Source: Holophagaceae bacterium (lineage in GTDB: Bacteria; Acidobacteriota; Holophagae; Holophagales; Holophagaceae). From it: 64,000 nucleotides of DNA. The stretch lies in the NCBI GenBank assembly GCA_016710635.1, contig JADJVL010000005.1, forward strand, positions 62,001-126,000, read 5' to 3'. The notes beneath the pieces are model-generated. The model searched no databases. It saw nothing but the letters and a program-made list of their open reading frames with translations, and had not been told where the DNA came from. The position numbers and the translations under genes are program-made. Below are positions 40,761 to 52,129 of the stretch, one piece after another. Numbering within the stretch: position 1 is the first letter of the stretch; the number at the start of each line of letters is the position of its first letter.

Positions 40761-41978
40761 ATGGCCTTGAACGAACTCATCCACGACTGGAACGCCAAGG
40801 GCTGCGTCCAGGGCGACACGCGCCCGAACCGGGTGCCCCTCCTGGACGACGAGACCCTGCGGGACGGCCTCCAGAGCCCTTCGGTGCGGGACCCGGACAT
40901 CCCCGCCAAGCGCGACCTTCTGCACCGTCTCGCCAAGCTGGGCATCCACAGCGTGGATCTGGGCATGCCCGGGGCCGGCCCCAAGGCCATGGCGGCGGTG
41001 AAGGCCCTCATGGCGGAGATCCGGGACTACCGGCTGCCCATCCATCCCAATGTGGCCGTGCGTACCCTGGAGGCGGACCTCATCCCCGTGGCGGAGATCC
41101 AGCAGAAGACCGGCATGGCCCTGGAGGTCGGGGCCTTCCTGGGCTCCAGCCCCGTGCGCATGGACGTGGAGGACTGGGACCTGGAGTTCCTGCTGGTGAC
41201 GGTGCGCAAGGCCATGGCCTTCTGCCGGCGGAACCACATCCCCGCGATGATGGTCACCGAGGACACCACCCGCTCGAAGCCCGAGGTGCTCCGCGCCATC
41301 TACCGCACCGCCCTGGACGAAGGGGCCCAGGCCATCTGCCTCAGCGACACCTGCGGCCACGCGACCCCCGCCGGGGCCCGGAACCTGGTGCGGTTCATCC
41401 GGGAGGACGTGCTGGAGGGCAAGGACATCCGCATCGACTGGCATGGCCACAACGACCGGGGCCTCGGCGTGGCCAATGCCATCGCCGCCTTCGAGGCGGG
41501 GGCGGACCGGCTCCACGGCTCGATCCTCGGCATCGGGGAGCGCTGCGGCAATGTGGCCCTGGACCAGCTGATGATGAACCTCATCCTCATGGACTACTGG
41601 CACGGCGACCTGTCGGACCTGCCGGCCCTGGCGGAGCGGGTGGCGGAGCTGTGCGATTTCGAGATCCCGGCGAACTATCCGGTCCTGGGCCGGGACGCCT
41701 TCCGCACGGGCACCGGCGTCCACGCCGCCGCCATCATCAAGGCCCTCCACCGGGGCGATTCGGCCCTGGCGGACGCGGTCTACTCTGGCGTGCCCGCCTC
41801 CCTGGTGAACCGCCGCCAGGAGATCGAGATCGGCCCCGTGGCGGGCCACAGCAACGTCACCTACTGGCTGGAGCTGAACGGCTTCGACTCCAGCACCGAC
41901 CGCATCGAGCGCATCCTCAAGCTGGCCAAACAGAGCGCGCGCATCCTGACGGACGACGAGATCAGGGCGGCCCTGTAG
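40761..41978 (+). CDS. 2-isopropylmalate synthase/homocitrate synthase family protein
   Basis: The 405-residue HMGL-like TIM barrel has LLDDETLRDGLQSPSVRDPD (the RDG catalytic motif), LGIHSVDLGMPGAG, SDTCGHATPAGARNL, and the metal site in DWHGHNDRGLGVANAIAAFE with GIGERCGNVALDQLM. The regulatory C-terminal LeuA domain is missing, so this is like homocitrate or citramalate synthases or a related Claisen enzyme. The acceptor is unknown. TAGAAT about 30 bases before the start may be its promoter -10. A transporter gene follows. Confidence 0.85.
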   Translation: MALNELIHDWNAKGCVQGDTRPNRVPLLDDETLRDGLQSPSVRDPDIPAKRDLLHRLAKLGIHSVDLGMPGAGPKAMAAVKALMAEIRDYRLPIHPNVAVRTLEADLIPVAEIQQKTGMALEVGAFLGSSPVRMDVEDWDLEFLLVTVRKAMAFCRRNHIPAMMVTEDTTRSKPEVLRAIYRTALDEGAQAICLSDTCGHATPAGARNLVRFIREDVLEGKDIRIDWHGHNDRGLGVANAIAAFEAGADRLHGSILGIGERCGNVALDQLMMNLILMDYWHGDLSDLPALAERVAELCDFEIPANYPVLGRDAFRTGTGVHAAAIIKALHRGDSALADAVYSGVPASLVNRRQEIEIGPVAGHSNVTYWLELNGFDSSTDRIERILKLAKQSARILTDDEIRAAL

Positions 41979-42046
41979 CGGTATCGTGACTTCGGATCCA
42001 CACCCGCCCGGGATACCCTGGGGCGTTTACCCTTCCGGAGCCCCGC

Positions 42047-43387
42047 GTGGACCACAGCCGTGAATACCGCCAGCGCCGCTTCCTGAACTGGTTTCCCCTG
42101 GGCCTGACCTACGCGGCCATGTACATGGGCCGTTACAACTTCAACCTGGTGAAGAACGACATCGGGGCCTGGTACCACCTGGACAAGGCCGAGATGGGCC
42201 TCATCGCCACCGCGGGCTTCTGGACCTACGGCCTCAGCGTGGCGCTCAACGGCCCCCTGGCGGACCGTTTCGGCGGCCGGAAGGCCATCCTTCTGGGCGC
42301 CGCGGGGTCCGCCCTGCTGAACCTGGCGGTCGGCTACATGTTCCTCAACGGGATGACCACGAAGCTGCTGGTCTCCATGAGCCTCCTCTGGTCCCTCAAC
42401 ATGTATTTCCAGAGCTTTGGCGCCCTGTCCGTGGTGAAGGTGAACAGCACCTGGTTCCACGTGAAGGAGCGGGGCGTCTTCGGCGGGATCTTCGGGATCA
42501 TGATCTCCTCGGGGTACTTCCTCGCCAGCACCATCGGCGCCTGGATCCTTTCGCGCTTCCACTGGACGATGATCTGGTTCATCCCATCGGCGGCAATCTT
42601 CGTGATGTTCCTGGTGGACCTTTTCCTGGTGCGGAACCGGCCCAGCCATGCGGGCCAGGTGGACTTCGACACCGGGGACGGCAGCAATGCCCACCATGCG
42701 GAAGAGGTCCCGCTGCCCCTTCGGGAACTGCTGCAGAAGGTGTTCCAGAGCCCAGTGATCGTGGCCCTCATCTTCGCCGAGTTCTGCACGGGCTTCGTCC
42801 GGCAGGGCGTGATGCTCTATTTCACCGAGTACCTCGACGAGATCTACCACCTGCCCAAGAAGGAACATCTCTTCTGGTGGACCGGCGTGGCCTTCATGTT
42901 CGGTGGCATCTTCGGCGGCCTCCTCTGCGGCTGGATGAGCGACAAGCTCTTCCAGTCCCGGCGCCCGCCGGTGGCCTTCGTGTTCTACCTGGTGCAGGTG
43001 GTGATGCTCATCCTGCTGGGCGCCACCCTCGGCCAGGGCACCTTCGGCGGCCAGGTCTGGGCCATCGTGCTGCTGGGCCTCACCGCCATGTTCATCTTCG
43101 GCGTCCACGGCATGCTGAGCGGCACCGCCTCCATGGACTTCGGGGGCCGGAAGGCGGCCGCCACCGTGGCCGGCGCCCTCGACGGCATCCAGTACATCGG
43201 CAGCGGCCTCACGGGCTTCGGCCTGGGCTGGATCCTCAAGACCTACGGGTGGGACGGCCTGGCTGCCCACGGCCACCAGCCCGTCCACGCCTGGGTCTGG
43301 GTGGGCTGCATCATTCCCTTCAGCCTCGTCGGCGCCTTCATCATGACCCGCATCTGGAATGCCAAGGCCGGGTCCGGAGCACACTGA
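42047..43387 (+). CDS. MFS transporter, organophosphate:phosphate antiporter-like
   Basis: The 446-residue protein has twelve predicted membrane segments. The start TYAAMYMGRYNFNLVKNDIG is the signature of the OPA family (GlpT/UhpT), which swaps a phosphorylated sugar or glycerol phosphate for phosphate. Loop GPLADRFGGRKAILLGA is the MFS motif. The start is GTG with CCGGAG about six bases upstream. The substrate is not known; the nearby aldolases and GH130 enzyme would give sugar phosphates to exchange. Confidence 0.9.
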   Translation: MDHSREYRQRRFLNWFPLGLTYAAMYMGRYNFNLVKNDIGAWYHLDKAEMGLIATAGFWTYGLSVALNGPLADRFGGRKAILLGAAGSALLNLAVGYMFLNGMTTKLLVSMSLLWSLNMYFQSFGALSVVKVNSTWFHVKERGVFGGIFGIMISSGYFLASTIGAWILSRFHWTMIWFIPSAAIFVMFLVDLFLVRNRPSHAGQVDFDTGDGSNAHHAEEVPLPLRELLQKVFQSPVIVALIFAEFCTGFVRQGVMLYFTEYLDEIYHLPKKEHLFWWTGVAFMFGGIFGGLLCGWMSDKLFQSRRPPVAFVFYLVQVVMLILLGATLGQGTFGGQVWAIVLLGLTAMFIFGVHGMLSGTASMDFGGRKAAATVAGALDGIQYIGSGLTGFGLGWILKTYGWDGLAAHGHQPVHAWVWVGCIIPFSLVGAFIMTRIWNAKAGSGAH

Positions 43388-43391
43388 GACA

Positions 43392-44114
43392 ATGCAACAT
43401 CAGCCCATCCTCGCCACCCTCGAAAGCCTCAAGGCCCGGCCCCCCGGGGCGTCCCGCCCCGTGGCCGTCTACGACCTGGATTCCACCCTCTTCTGCACCG
43501 GGCCCCGGAACCTGGCCATCGCCCACGACTTCGCCGCCATCCGGCCCCGCATCCAGCCCTTCGTGGACAAGCTGCGGGCCGAGGACATGGGCTGGAACGT
43601 CATGGCGGACCTGGAGGCCCTGGGTTTCCAGGACAAGGCGGTGCTGGCGGAACTGCGGGCCTTCTGGCGGGCCACCTTCTTCACCGACCACTATGTCGCC
43701 AAGGACTGGGCCTACCCCGGGGCGGTGGACCTGGTGCGGGCCGTGGCCGCCACCGGCTGCCTCACCTACTACCTCACCGGTCGGGACGAGCCCGGCATGC
43801 GTGCCGGCACCCTGCGCTCCCTGGAGGAATGCGGCTTCCCCCTGCCCGGCCCCGAGGTGCTGCTGCACATGAAGCCTTCCTGGGAGGACGAGGACCTGAC
43901 CTTCAAACTGGCCTCGTTCAAGGAACTGCACGCCCTCGGCGACGTCGTCCTGGCCTTCGAGAACGAGCCTGCCAACGCCAACCGCTTCCATCGTGAATTT
44001 CCCGCCGCCACCGTCGTGCTCCACGCCACCATCCACGCTCCCGACCCGGAACCCCTGGACCCCGGCGTGCACCGGGTGGACACGCTGGCGGTGCTCGGCC
44101 TGGAGCTTCCGTGA
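43392..44114 (+). CDS. HAD superfamily hydrolase
   Basis: The 240-residue protein has HAD motif I in VAVYDLDSTLF, a helical cap, motif II Thr in YYLTGRDEPGMRAG, and FENEPANANRFHREFP near the end as the acidic motif. It is probably a small phosphatase. It starts four bases after the transporter stop and ends four bases before dnaG, so it may be co-transcribed with both. Confidence 0.8.
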   Translation: MQHQPILATLESLKARPPGASRPVAVYDLDSTLFCTGPRNLAIAHDFAAIRPRIQPFVDKLRAEDMGWNVMADLEALGFQDKAVLAELRAFWRATFFTDHYVAKDWAYPGAVDLVRAVAATGCLTYYLTGRDEPGMRAGTLRSLEECGFPLPGPEVLLHMKPSWEDEDLTFKLASFKELHALGDVVLAFENEPANANRFHREFPAATVVLHATIHAPDPEPLDPGVHRVDTLAVLGLELP

Positions 44115-44118
44115 AGGC

Positions 44119-45865
44119 ATGAAGGACCGGGAGCTCGTCGAGCGCGTCAAGGACGCCACGGATCTGGTCGCCCTGGTGGGCCAGGCGGTGAAGCTGCGCA
44201 AGCAGGGGTCAGCCTTTGTGGGGCTCTGTCCCTTCCACAGCGAGCGCTCCCCCAGTTTCCAGGTGGTGCCGGCCCGGGGCTTCTTCCACTGCTTCGGCTG
44301 CGGGAAGAGCGGCGACGCCTTCCAGTGGCTCATGGAGCGGGAAGGCATGACCTTCCCCGAAGCCCTGGAACAGCTCGCCCGGGCGGCGGGCGTCGAGGTG
44401 CCGAAATTCCGGGAGCGCCCCACCGCCGAGGTGGATCAGGAGGCCCGGCTCCGGGGCGTGCTGGAGGCGGCCCAGGCCTGGTTCGAAAAGCAGCTCGCCG
44501 GCGATGGCGCCGCCCAGGACTACCTCCGGAAGCGGGGCATCTCCGAGGCCTTCGGCCGGGAGAGCGGCTTCGGCCTCGCCCCCGAGGGGTGGGAAGGCCT
44601 GGTGGGCCACCTGCGGGGTCTCGGCATCTCCCCGGAACTCGCTGAACAGGCGGGCCTGGCCTCCCGCAGCGAGCGGGGCACCGTCATCGACTTCCTGCGG
44701 GGCCGCCTCACCATTCCCATCCATGACGGCCGGGGCCGGCTGGTGGCCTTCGGGGGACGCATCCTCGGGGATGGCCAACCCAAGTACATGAACACCCGGG
44801 AGACCCCTCTTCCACAAAGGGGAGACGCTGTTCGGCTTCCACCGCGCCAAGGGAGCGCTGAAGGAAGGCGTGCTCGTGGTGGAAGGCTACTTCGACGTCC
44901 TCCAGCTGCACCAGGTCGGCATCCATCAGGCCGTGGCGCCCCTCGGCACGGCGCTGACGGAGGAGCACCTCCGGCTGGTGGGCCGCTTCACCAAGCGGCT
45001 GGCCCTCTGCTTCGACGGTGATGCCGCCGGCCGGCGGGCCATGGAGAAGAGCCTCCGTATGGCCCTGCCCCTGGGCTTCGATGTGCGGCTGCTGGAACTC
45101 CCCCAGGGCGAGGATCCGGACACCTGGTGCATGACCGTGGGGGCGGAGGCCTTCCGGGAGCTGATCCGCCAGGCCCCGGACTGGACCTCCTTCGTCCTGG
45201 CCCACGCCATGGAGGGCAAGGACCTCCGCCGGGTGCCGGACCGCATGGCGGCCTTGAAGGAGCTCCTGGAATTCCTGCCCTATCTGCCCGACACGCCGGA
45301 ACGGCGGGAGCTGTTCGCCAGTCTGGGGCACCAGCTCCAGCTGCCCCGGGCCGAACTGGAAAGGGCCGTCAAGGAGCGGCGCACCGGCCCCCGCCCGGAG
45401 CAGCCCCAGGCATTCCCCGAGCGGCCCGAACCCCTGGACGACCTCCTCCGTCCCCTCTTGCTGCTGGCCTGGGACGCGGCGCAGCGGTCCGTCATCGCGG
45501 GCCTGCCCCACGCCTGGTGGGAGGGCCTGGATGGCGCGCCCATGCTGCAGGCGGTACTGGATGCGGAAGGGGACGAGGCCCTGCTGCCCCCGGCGGTCCT
45601 GGCCCAGGTGCGCCGCATGGAGGGGGAGCGGGCCCTTCGGGACGAAGCCCTGCTCACGCCCTCGAGGGCGGTTTCGCGACTGGAGAGCGCTTTCGTGCAT
45701 CGGGAGCTTCAAGCGGTGAACCGGCAGCTCGTAGACCCCCGCGTCATGGGGGACGAGGCCCTGAAACGCCGACTGGAGGACCGGCAAGTTGGACTTTTAC
45801 GGCGTAAGAGTGATTTGGCCCGGCAATTGCGGGTAGGCACTTCGGGGAACCCGAGCACAACCTGA
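44119..45865 (+). CDS. dnaG: DNA primase DnaG, frameshifted
   Basis: Two frames make one primase. The first (44119 to about 44810) has the zinc finger LCPFHSERSPSFQVVPARGF with FHCFGCGKSGDAF, and the RNA-polymerase-like part VAFGGRILGDGQPKYMNTRE. The second (about 44812-45865) continues FHKGETLFGFHRAKGALKEG, VVEGYFDVLQLHQVG, LCFDGDAAGRRA and the DnaB-binding C-terminus. At CCCCTCTTCC one CT pair is missing; CCCCTCTCTTCC restores ETPLFHKG and gives 582 residues. A slip or assembly error in the CT repeat is likely. The next gene is rpoD, the usual partner. Confidence 0.92.
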
Positions 45866-45878
45866 ACCATTTTTGACC

Positions 45879-45906
45879 TTGCGTGCGGAGAGCGGCCTTC
45901 TATACT
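45879..45906 (+). promoter_or_regulatory. Sigma-70 promoter for rpoD
   Basis: TTGCGT (-35) and TATACT (-10) with a 16-base spacer lie just after dnaG and about 90 bases before the rpoD ATG, so rpoD can be made apart from dnaG. Confidence 0.6.
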
Positions 45907-45997
45907 GGAGGATTCCGGGCGCCCGGAAGACTGGGCGTTTTGTACCCACCTGCGCCCCGAACATCGCCGATCCCCCGAATCGCTCTTTGAGGTCCGA

Positions 45998-47722
<1,725 letters not shown>

Positions 47723-47740
47723 ACAGATGGACTGGACCGG

Positions 47741-47766
47741 AAAGGCCCCGCCATGCGGGGCCTTTT
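47741..47766 (+). terminator. Rho-independent terminator of rpoD
   Basis: AAAGGCCCCG/CGGGGCCTTT, a perfect 10-bp stem with a five-base loop, then a further T. Confidence 0.9.
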
Positions 47767-47899
47767 GCTTTGGATGCCTGGGATTTGAAATGGCCCCGGG
47801 TGCCCGCGAGGCCGCGCGGGGATGGTCAGAAAAAGACATGTCTGATCTGAGTGCTTGAATGGCGCGACGGTTGGTTCAAGCTTGGGGCGCCCAACCCCC

Positions 47900-50800
47900 A
47901 TGCGACTTCCCATCTCCTTCCGCAGGCTCTTCTTCCAGGTGGTGCTGGCCGCCGCAGGGCTGCCCTGCGTCGGTGGCAGTCTCCTTCAAGAACCACCGGC
48001 CAAGCCCGCCATCCAGGTCTTTGGCACCGGTGAAGGCCTGCCCAGCACCACCGTCCACGACATCCGGCTCGACCACCAGGGCCGCCTCTGGGTGGCAACG
48101 GGAGATGGCGCGGCGGTCTACAACGGCAGGCACTGGAGCGCGGTCGCGCTGCCCGGAGCTTCGGGCTCGAAGTGGGTCCGGGTGGTCCGCCAGACCGGCG
48201 ACGGCAGCCTCTGGTTCGGGACCGACGACGGCGGGCTGTGGCGGAAGGACGGCGAGGCCTGGACCCACATCGGTCCTGAGATCCTTGGGAGCGTCCGGGT
48301 GAACGCCCTTCTGGAAGTGAAGGAGCCGGGACGGGGGCCCGTGCTCTGGGTCGGCACCGGCGGCGGCGGGCTGGCGAAGTTCGAAGACGGCGCCTGGACC
48401 CGGTTGACCCCGGAGAACGGCTTCCCTGATTCCTGGGTATGGAACCTGGTCGAGACCACCGGCGCCGATGGCCGACCGGTGGTGTGGGCCTGCACCCGCA
48501 AGGGCCTCGCCCGTCTGGAAGGGGGCGCCTGGCGCACCTTCACCTCCCGGGATGGCCTGCCCGGCAATGAGACCAACGCGGCGGTGGCGTGGCAGGAGCC
48601 GTCCGGGGCCTGGTCCCTCATGGTCTCCTGCTGGGGCCGCGGCCTGGCGAAGCTGGGCGGCGGCGTCTGGACCCCGATGGGCGCCAAGGAGGGGCTCGCC
48701 AGCCGTTACATCGCGAGCCTCGCAGTCACCCAATCCCAGCGGGGCGGCACGACCCTCTGGGCCGGCAGCTTCGACGAGGGGCTCTACGGCTGGGATGGCG
48801 CCGGGTGGCTCCGTCTCACCGTGGCCGATGGCCTCCCCAGCAATGCGATCTACGGGCTGTTCCCGGACCCCTCCCGCCGGCCCGCCCTCTGGATCGGCAC
48901 CCGGGGCGGAGGCCTCGCCTCCCTCGACCTGGCAGGCTGGCGCTCCCTGGACCGCGCCAGCGGTTTGCCCTCCGACGACGTGACGGCCTTCCTGGAAGGC
49001 CACGACGGCGCCGGCCGCCCCGCCTTCCTGGTGGGCACGGCCAAGGGCATCGCCGGCTGGGATGGCCGGGCCTGGTCCCACCAGGGGCCACCGGCCCAGG
49101 CCATCCATCCTCATGTCTACTCCCTCCACGAAGCCGCGGATGGCCGCCTCTACATGGGAAGCGTGAGCGGGCTCGCCATCCGCGAGAAGGGTCGTTGGTC
49201 CCTCCTGACCACCGCCGATGGCCTGCCCAACATCCACGTCAATGCCATTCTCCCGTCCCTGGAAGGCGGGCTCCTCCTTGGCACGGGCGGGGGCATCGCC
49301 CGGCTTCAGGGAGTACGGATCACGGCCCTGGCCATGCCCGACTTTGCCCCGTTCCCTTCGATCTATGCCCTGGCGGAGATCCGGACCCCGGAAGGCGGCT
49401 TGGAACTCTGGGCCGGCACCCGGGGGGACGGGCTCCTCCGCCTGGCCGGAGGAAAGTGGAGCGCCTTCGGGGCTGCGGAAGGGCTTCCTTCCAAGTCCAT
49501 CCACGCCCTGCTCCAGGTGACCGATGCCCAGGGCCGCCGCTGGCTCTATGCCGGAACCTCCGGGGCCGGGCTCCTGCGCCTCGGATTGGGCCGGGCCGGG
49601 GCCGCCTGGGAGCGCTTCGACCAGGAGACCCTGCCCGGCTTCCCAAGCAACACGGTGGCCAGCCTGAACACGGACGCCCGGGGACGCATCGTGGTCGGCA
49701 CCAAGCGGGGCGTGGCCCGGCTCACCTTCGGAGAAGGCGCGCCGCGGGTGGAGACCTTCGCCTCCGGGGACGGGCTGCCCAGCCTGAGCTGCAACACCGC
49801 CGCCGCTCTCGTCGACCGGCAGGACCATGTGTGGATCGGCACGCCTCAGGGCGCCGCCATTCTGGATCCCGCCACCGAAGAGCCGATGCCGCCCCTGCCG
49901 CGACCCTACCTCGACCAGATCCGGGTCGGCGGGCAGGTCGCGGAGCTTCCGTCCGGCGCCGTGCTCAGCCATCGCCAGAGCCACCTGGCCTTCGCCTTCG
50001 GCATCGCCCGCTTCCAGCGGGAGGAGTCCATCCGCTTCCGGACCCAGCTGGAAGGCCTGGAGGCATCGCCGGGGCCCTGGACCACCGACGAAGTCCGGGA
50101 GTTCGCCGCCCTGCCCCGGGGGCGTTACCGCCTCGTCGCCTGGGCCCAGGACCACCTCGGCCACGTGTCCGAGCCCGTCGCCTTCCCCTTCGAAGTGAAG
50201 GCGGCCCCCTGGCGGACGCCGCTGGCCTTCGGGCTCTACCTCGCCACCGCCGCCGTCCTTCTGCTGGCCTTGCACCGGCTGCGGGTGAAGCTCCTGCGGG
50301 ACCAGAACCGGACCATGGCGGCCCGGATCCACGAGCACACCGCCCGCCTGCGCCAGAACAAGCAGGAGCTGGAGCAGCTCAACGGGCAGTTGCTCGCCTT
50401 GAACCAGGCCAAGAACACCTTCCTGGGGATCGCCGCCCATGATCTGAAAAGCCCGCTCGCGGCCCTGGCCCTCGAAGGGGAGCTGCTGAAGTCCGGCGGC
50501 CTCACCGAGGCGGAAGTGGTGGTGCGCGGCGGCCAGATCCAGGAGGCCGCCTCCCGCATGTCCCACCTCGTGAGCAAGCTGCTGGACGTCCACGCCATCG
50601 AGTCCCAGCGCCTGGACCTCGCCCTGGCGCCGGTGGACCTGGCGGAGGTGGTCCACGAACTTCGCATCGCCTACGACCGGCTGGCCTCGGCCAAATCCAT
50701 CCGCATCGAGCTCGAGGTTCCCATCGAGGGCCTGCCCGCCATGGCGGATCCCACCCATCTGCGGGAGATCCTCGAGAACCTCGTCTCCAATGCCATCAAG

Positions 50801-51097
50801 TTCACGCCCCCTGGACCTCCGGAGCGCCGGCTGTGGATCCGCGCCCGGCGGGAGGATTCCAGGGCCATCCTGGAAGTCCAGGACCAGGGCCCCGGCTTCA
50901 CCGAGGAGGACAAGCGGCAGGCCTTCGAAAGCTTCGCCCGGCTGAGCGCCCGGCCCACCGCGGGGGAGGACAGCACGGGCCTGGGCCTTTCCATCGTGAA
51001 GCGCCTGGTGGAGGGCATGGGCGGCACCATCCTCCTCGCCAGCGAATCGGGCCAGGGCGCCACGTTCCGCATCGAGCTGCCCCTGCCCCAATCCTGA
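47900..51097 (+). CDS. Beta-propeller (Reg_prop) sensor histidine kinase
   Basis: From ATG 47900 the protein has 1065 residues with a signal or anchor at 1-25. Residues about 40-660 are repeated blades of the two-component-regulator propeller type (SLWFGTDDGGLWRKDGEAW, LWVGTGGGGLAKFEDGAW, LWIGTRGGGLASLDLAGW). A Y_Y_Y-like beta sandwich follows (about 670-765), one membrane helix (about 775-795), a coiled coil, the H-box in GIAAHDLKSPLAALALEGEL, and the ATPase domain with NLVSNAIKFTPPG, DQGPGF and GLGLSIVKRLVEG. It senses something outside the inner membrane; no partner regulator is adjacent. Confidence 0.9.
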   Translation: MRLPISFRRLFFQVVLAAAGLPCVGGSLLQEPPAKPAIQVFGTGEGLPSTTVHDIRLDHQGRLWVATGDGAAVYNGRHWSAVALPGASGSKWVRVVRQTGDGSLWFGTDDGGLWRKDGEAWTHIGPEILGSVRVNALLEVKEPGRGPVLWVGTGGGGLAKFEDGAWTRLTPENGFPDSWVWNLVETTGADGRPVVWACTRKGLARLEGGAWRTFTSRDGLPGNETNAAVAWQEPSGAWSLMVSCWGRGLAKLGGGVWTPMGAKEGLASRYIASLAVTQSQRGGTTLWAGSFDEGLYGWDGAGWLRLTVADGLPSNAIYGLFPDPSRRPALWIGTRGGGLASLDLAGWRSLDRASGLPSDDVTAFLEGHDGAGRPAFLVGTAKGIAGWDGRAWSHQGPPAQAIHPHVYSLHEAADGRLYMGSVSGLAIREKGRWSLLTTADGLPNIHVNAILPSLEGGLLLGTGGGIARLQGVRITALAMPDFAPFPSIYALAEIRTPEGGLELWAGTRGDGLLRLAGGKWSAFGAAEGLPSKSIHALLQVTDAQGRRWLYAGTSGAGLLRLGLGRAGAAWERFDQETLPGFPSNTVASLNTDARGRIVVGTKRGVARLTFGEGAPRVETFASGDGLPSLSCNTAAALVDRQDHVWIGTPQGAAILDPATEEPMPPLPRPYLDQIRVGGQVAELPSGAVLSHRQSHLAFAFGIARFQREESIRFRTQLEGLEASPGPWTTDEVREFAALPRGRYRLVAWAQDHLGHVSEPVAFPFEVKAAPWRTPLAFGLYLATAAVLLLALHRLRVKLLRDQNRTMAARIHEHTARLRQNKQELEQLNGQLLALNQAKNTFLGIAAHDLKSPLAALALEGELLKSGGLTEAEVVVRGGQIQEAASRMSHLVSKLLDVHAIESQRLDLALAPVDLAEVVHELRIAYDRLASAKSIRIELEVPIEGLPAMADPTHLREILENLVSNAIKFTPPGPPERRLWIRARREDSRAILEVQDQGPGFTEEDKRQAFESFARLSARPTAGEDSTGLGLSIVKRLVEGMGGTILLASESGQGATFRIELPLPQS

Positions 51098-51150
51098 ACT
51101 TCCATTCCGCCCAGGACACGGCATCCTGGAGGAAACAGATTGGGTGGGCC

Positions 51151-52128
51151 GTGCTCGCGAAGGATCAGACCCTGGGGAAGTACCAGATCATCGACCGCCT
51201 GGGCGCAGGGGGCTTCGGCACCGTCTACCTGGCCCTCGACACCTGGGTGAACCGGAAAGTGGCCCTGAAGGTGCCCCACCAGCAGCAGGACGAGATCGTG
51301 GACCTGCTGAAGGAGCCGCGCATCATGGCGGCCCTGAAGCATCCCAACATCGTCGAGCTCATCACCGTGGAGCGGAAGAACGACACCTTCTTCATGGTGC
51401 TGGAGTACGTGGAAGGGGAGAGCCTCGACAAGCACATCCGCCGCGAACGGACCCTGGATCCCGCCCGCGCGCTCCAGATCGGCATCGATGTGGGCAGCGC
51501 CATCGCCTTCGCCCACAGCCAGCAGATCCTCCACCGGGACCTGCGTCCCGCCAACATCCTCATGACCCGGGATGGCGTCGCCAAGGTCACGGATTTCGGC
51601 ACGAGCCGCATCCTCGAGCTGCAGAAGGACGGCTTCGCCCGCACGCGGATCGGCTCGCCGCCCTACATGGCGCCCGAGCACTTCCGCGGCAGGGCCGTGT
51701 TCCAGAGCGACCTGTGGTCCCTGGGAATCACGATGTACGAGATGCTGACGGGGACCGTGCCCTTCTACGACGCCGATCCCCTGAAGATCGCCCAGGCCCT
51801 GATGAACCAGCCCATCGTGCCGCCCCATCTCAAGAACCAGGCGGCGCCGAAGGCCCTTTCCGAAGCGGTCATGAAGGCCCTGGCGGTCAACCTCGGCGAG
51901 CGGTACCTCTCCGCCCAGCAGATGCTGGAGACCCTGAAGCAGCTGCGGGATGTGGTGGCGAAGGAATCCCGGCCACTGGGCTCCGCGGTCATGTCGTCCC
52001 ACAGTTCCGGGCCCCATGCGAACCTCGCGCGGCAGGGCGGCGCCACCCAGCAGCGCCTCTGCCGCTTCTGCTACAAGCCCCTGCCGCGGCTGGCCACGAC
52101 CTGTCCCAGCTGCGGCGAGAAGAACTGA
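51151..52128 (+). CDS. Ser/Thr protein kinase with C-terminal zinc ribbon
   Basis: The GTG at 51151 is the best start, though its ribosome site is weak; a GGAGGAA further upstream would fit a rarer start. The 325-residue protein has the glycine loop GAGGFGTVYLA, ATP-binding Lys in VALKVP, catalytic loop HRDLRPANI, DFG in VTDFGTSR and GSPPYMAPEH. The catalytic loop has Arg where almost all Ser/Thr kinases have Lys (HRDLK). The C-terminus CRFCYKPLPRLATTCPSCGE has two CxxC pairs that fit a zinc ribbon. It lies between the propeller kinase and tamB. Confidence 0.85.
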   Translation: MLAKDQTLGKYQIIDRLGAGGFGTVYLALDTWVNRKVALKVPHQQQDEIVDLLKEPRIMAALKHPNIVELITVERKNDTFFMVLEYVEGESLDKHIRRERTLDPARALQIGIDVGSAIAFAHSQQILHRDLRPANILMTRDGVAKVTDFGTSRILELQKDGFARTRIGSPPYMAPEHFRGRAVFQSDLWSLGITMYEMLTGTVPFYDADPLKIAQALMNQPIVPPHLKNQAAPKALSEAVMKALAVNLGERYLSAQQMLETLKQLRDVVAKESRPLGSAVMSSHSSGPHANLARQGGATQQRLCRFCYKPLPRLATTCPSCGEKN

Positions 52129-52129
52129 C

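Noticed and set aside
43993..44118. Upstream extension of the dnaG frame into the HAD gene
   Set aside because: The extension is Pro/Thr-rich shadow sequence; ATG 44119 starts the normal primase N-terminus.
47876..51124. 1082-codon open frame opposite the propeller kinase
   Set aside because: Gly/Ala/Pro/Arg-rich translation without domains; the plus strand has recognisable blades and kinase motifs.
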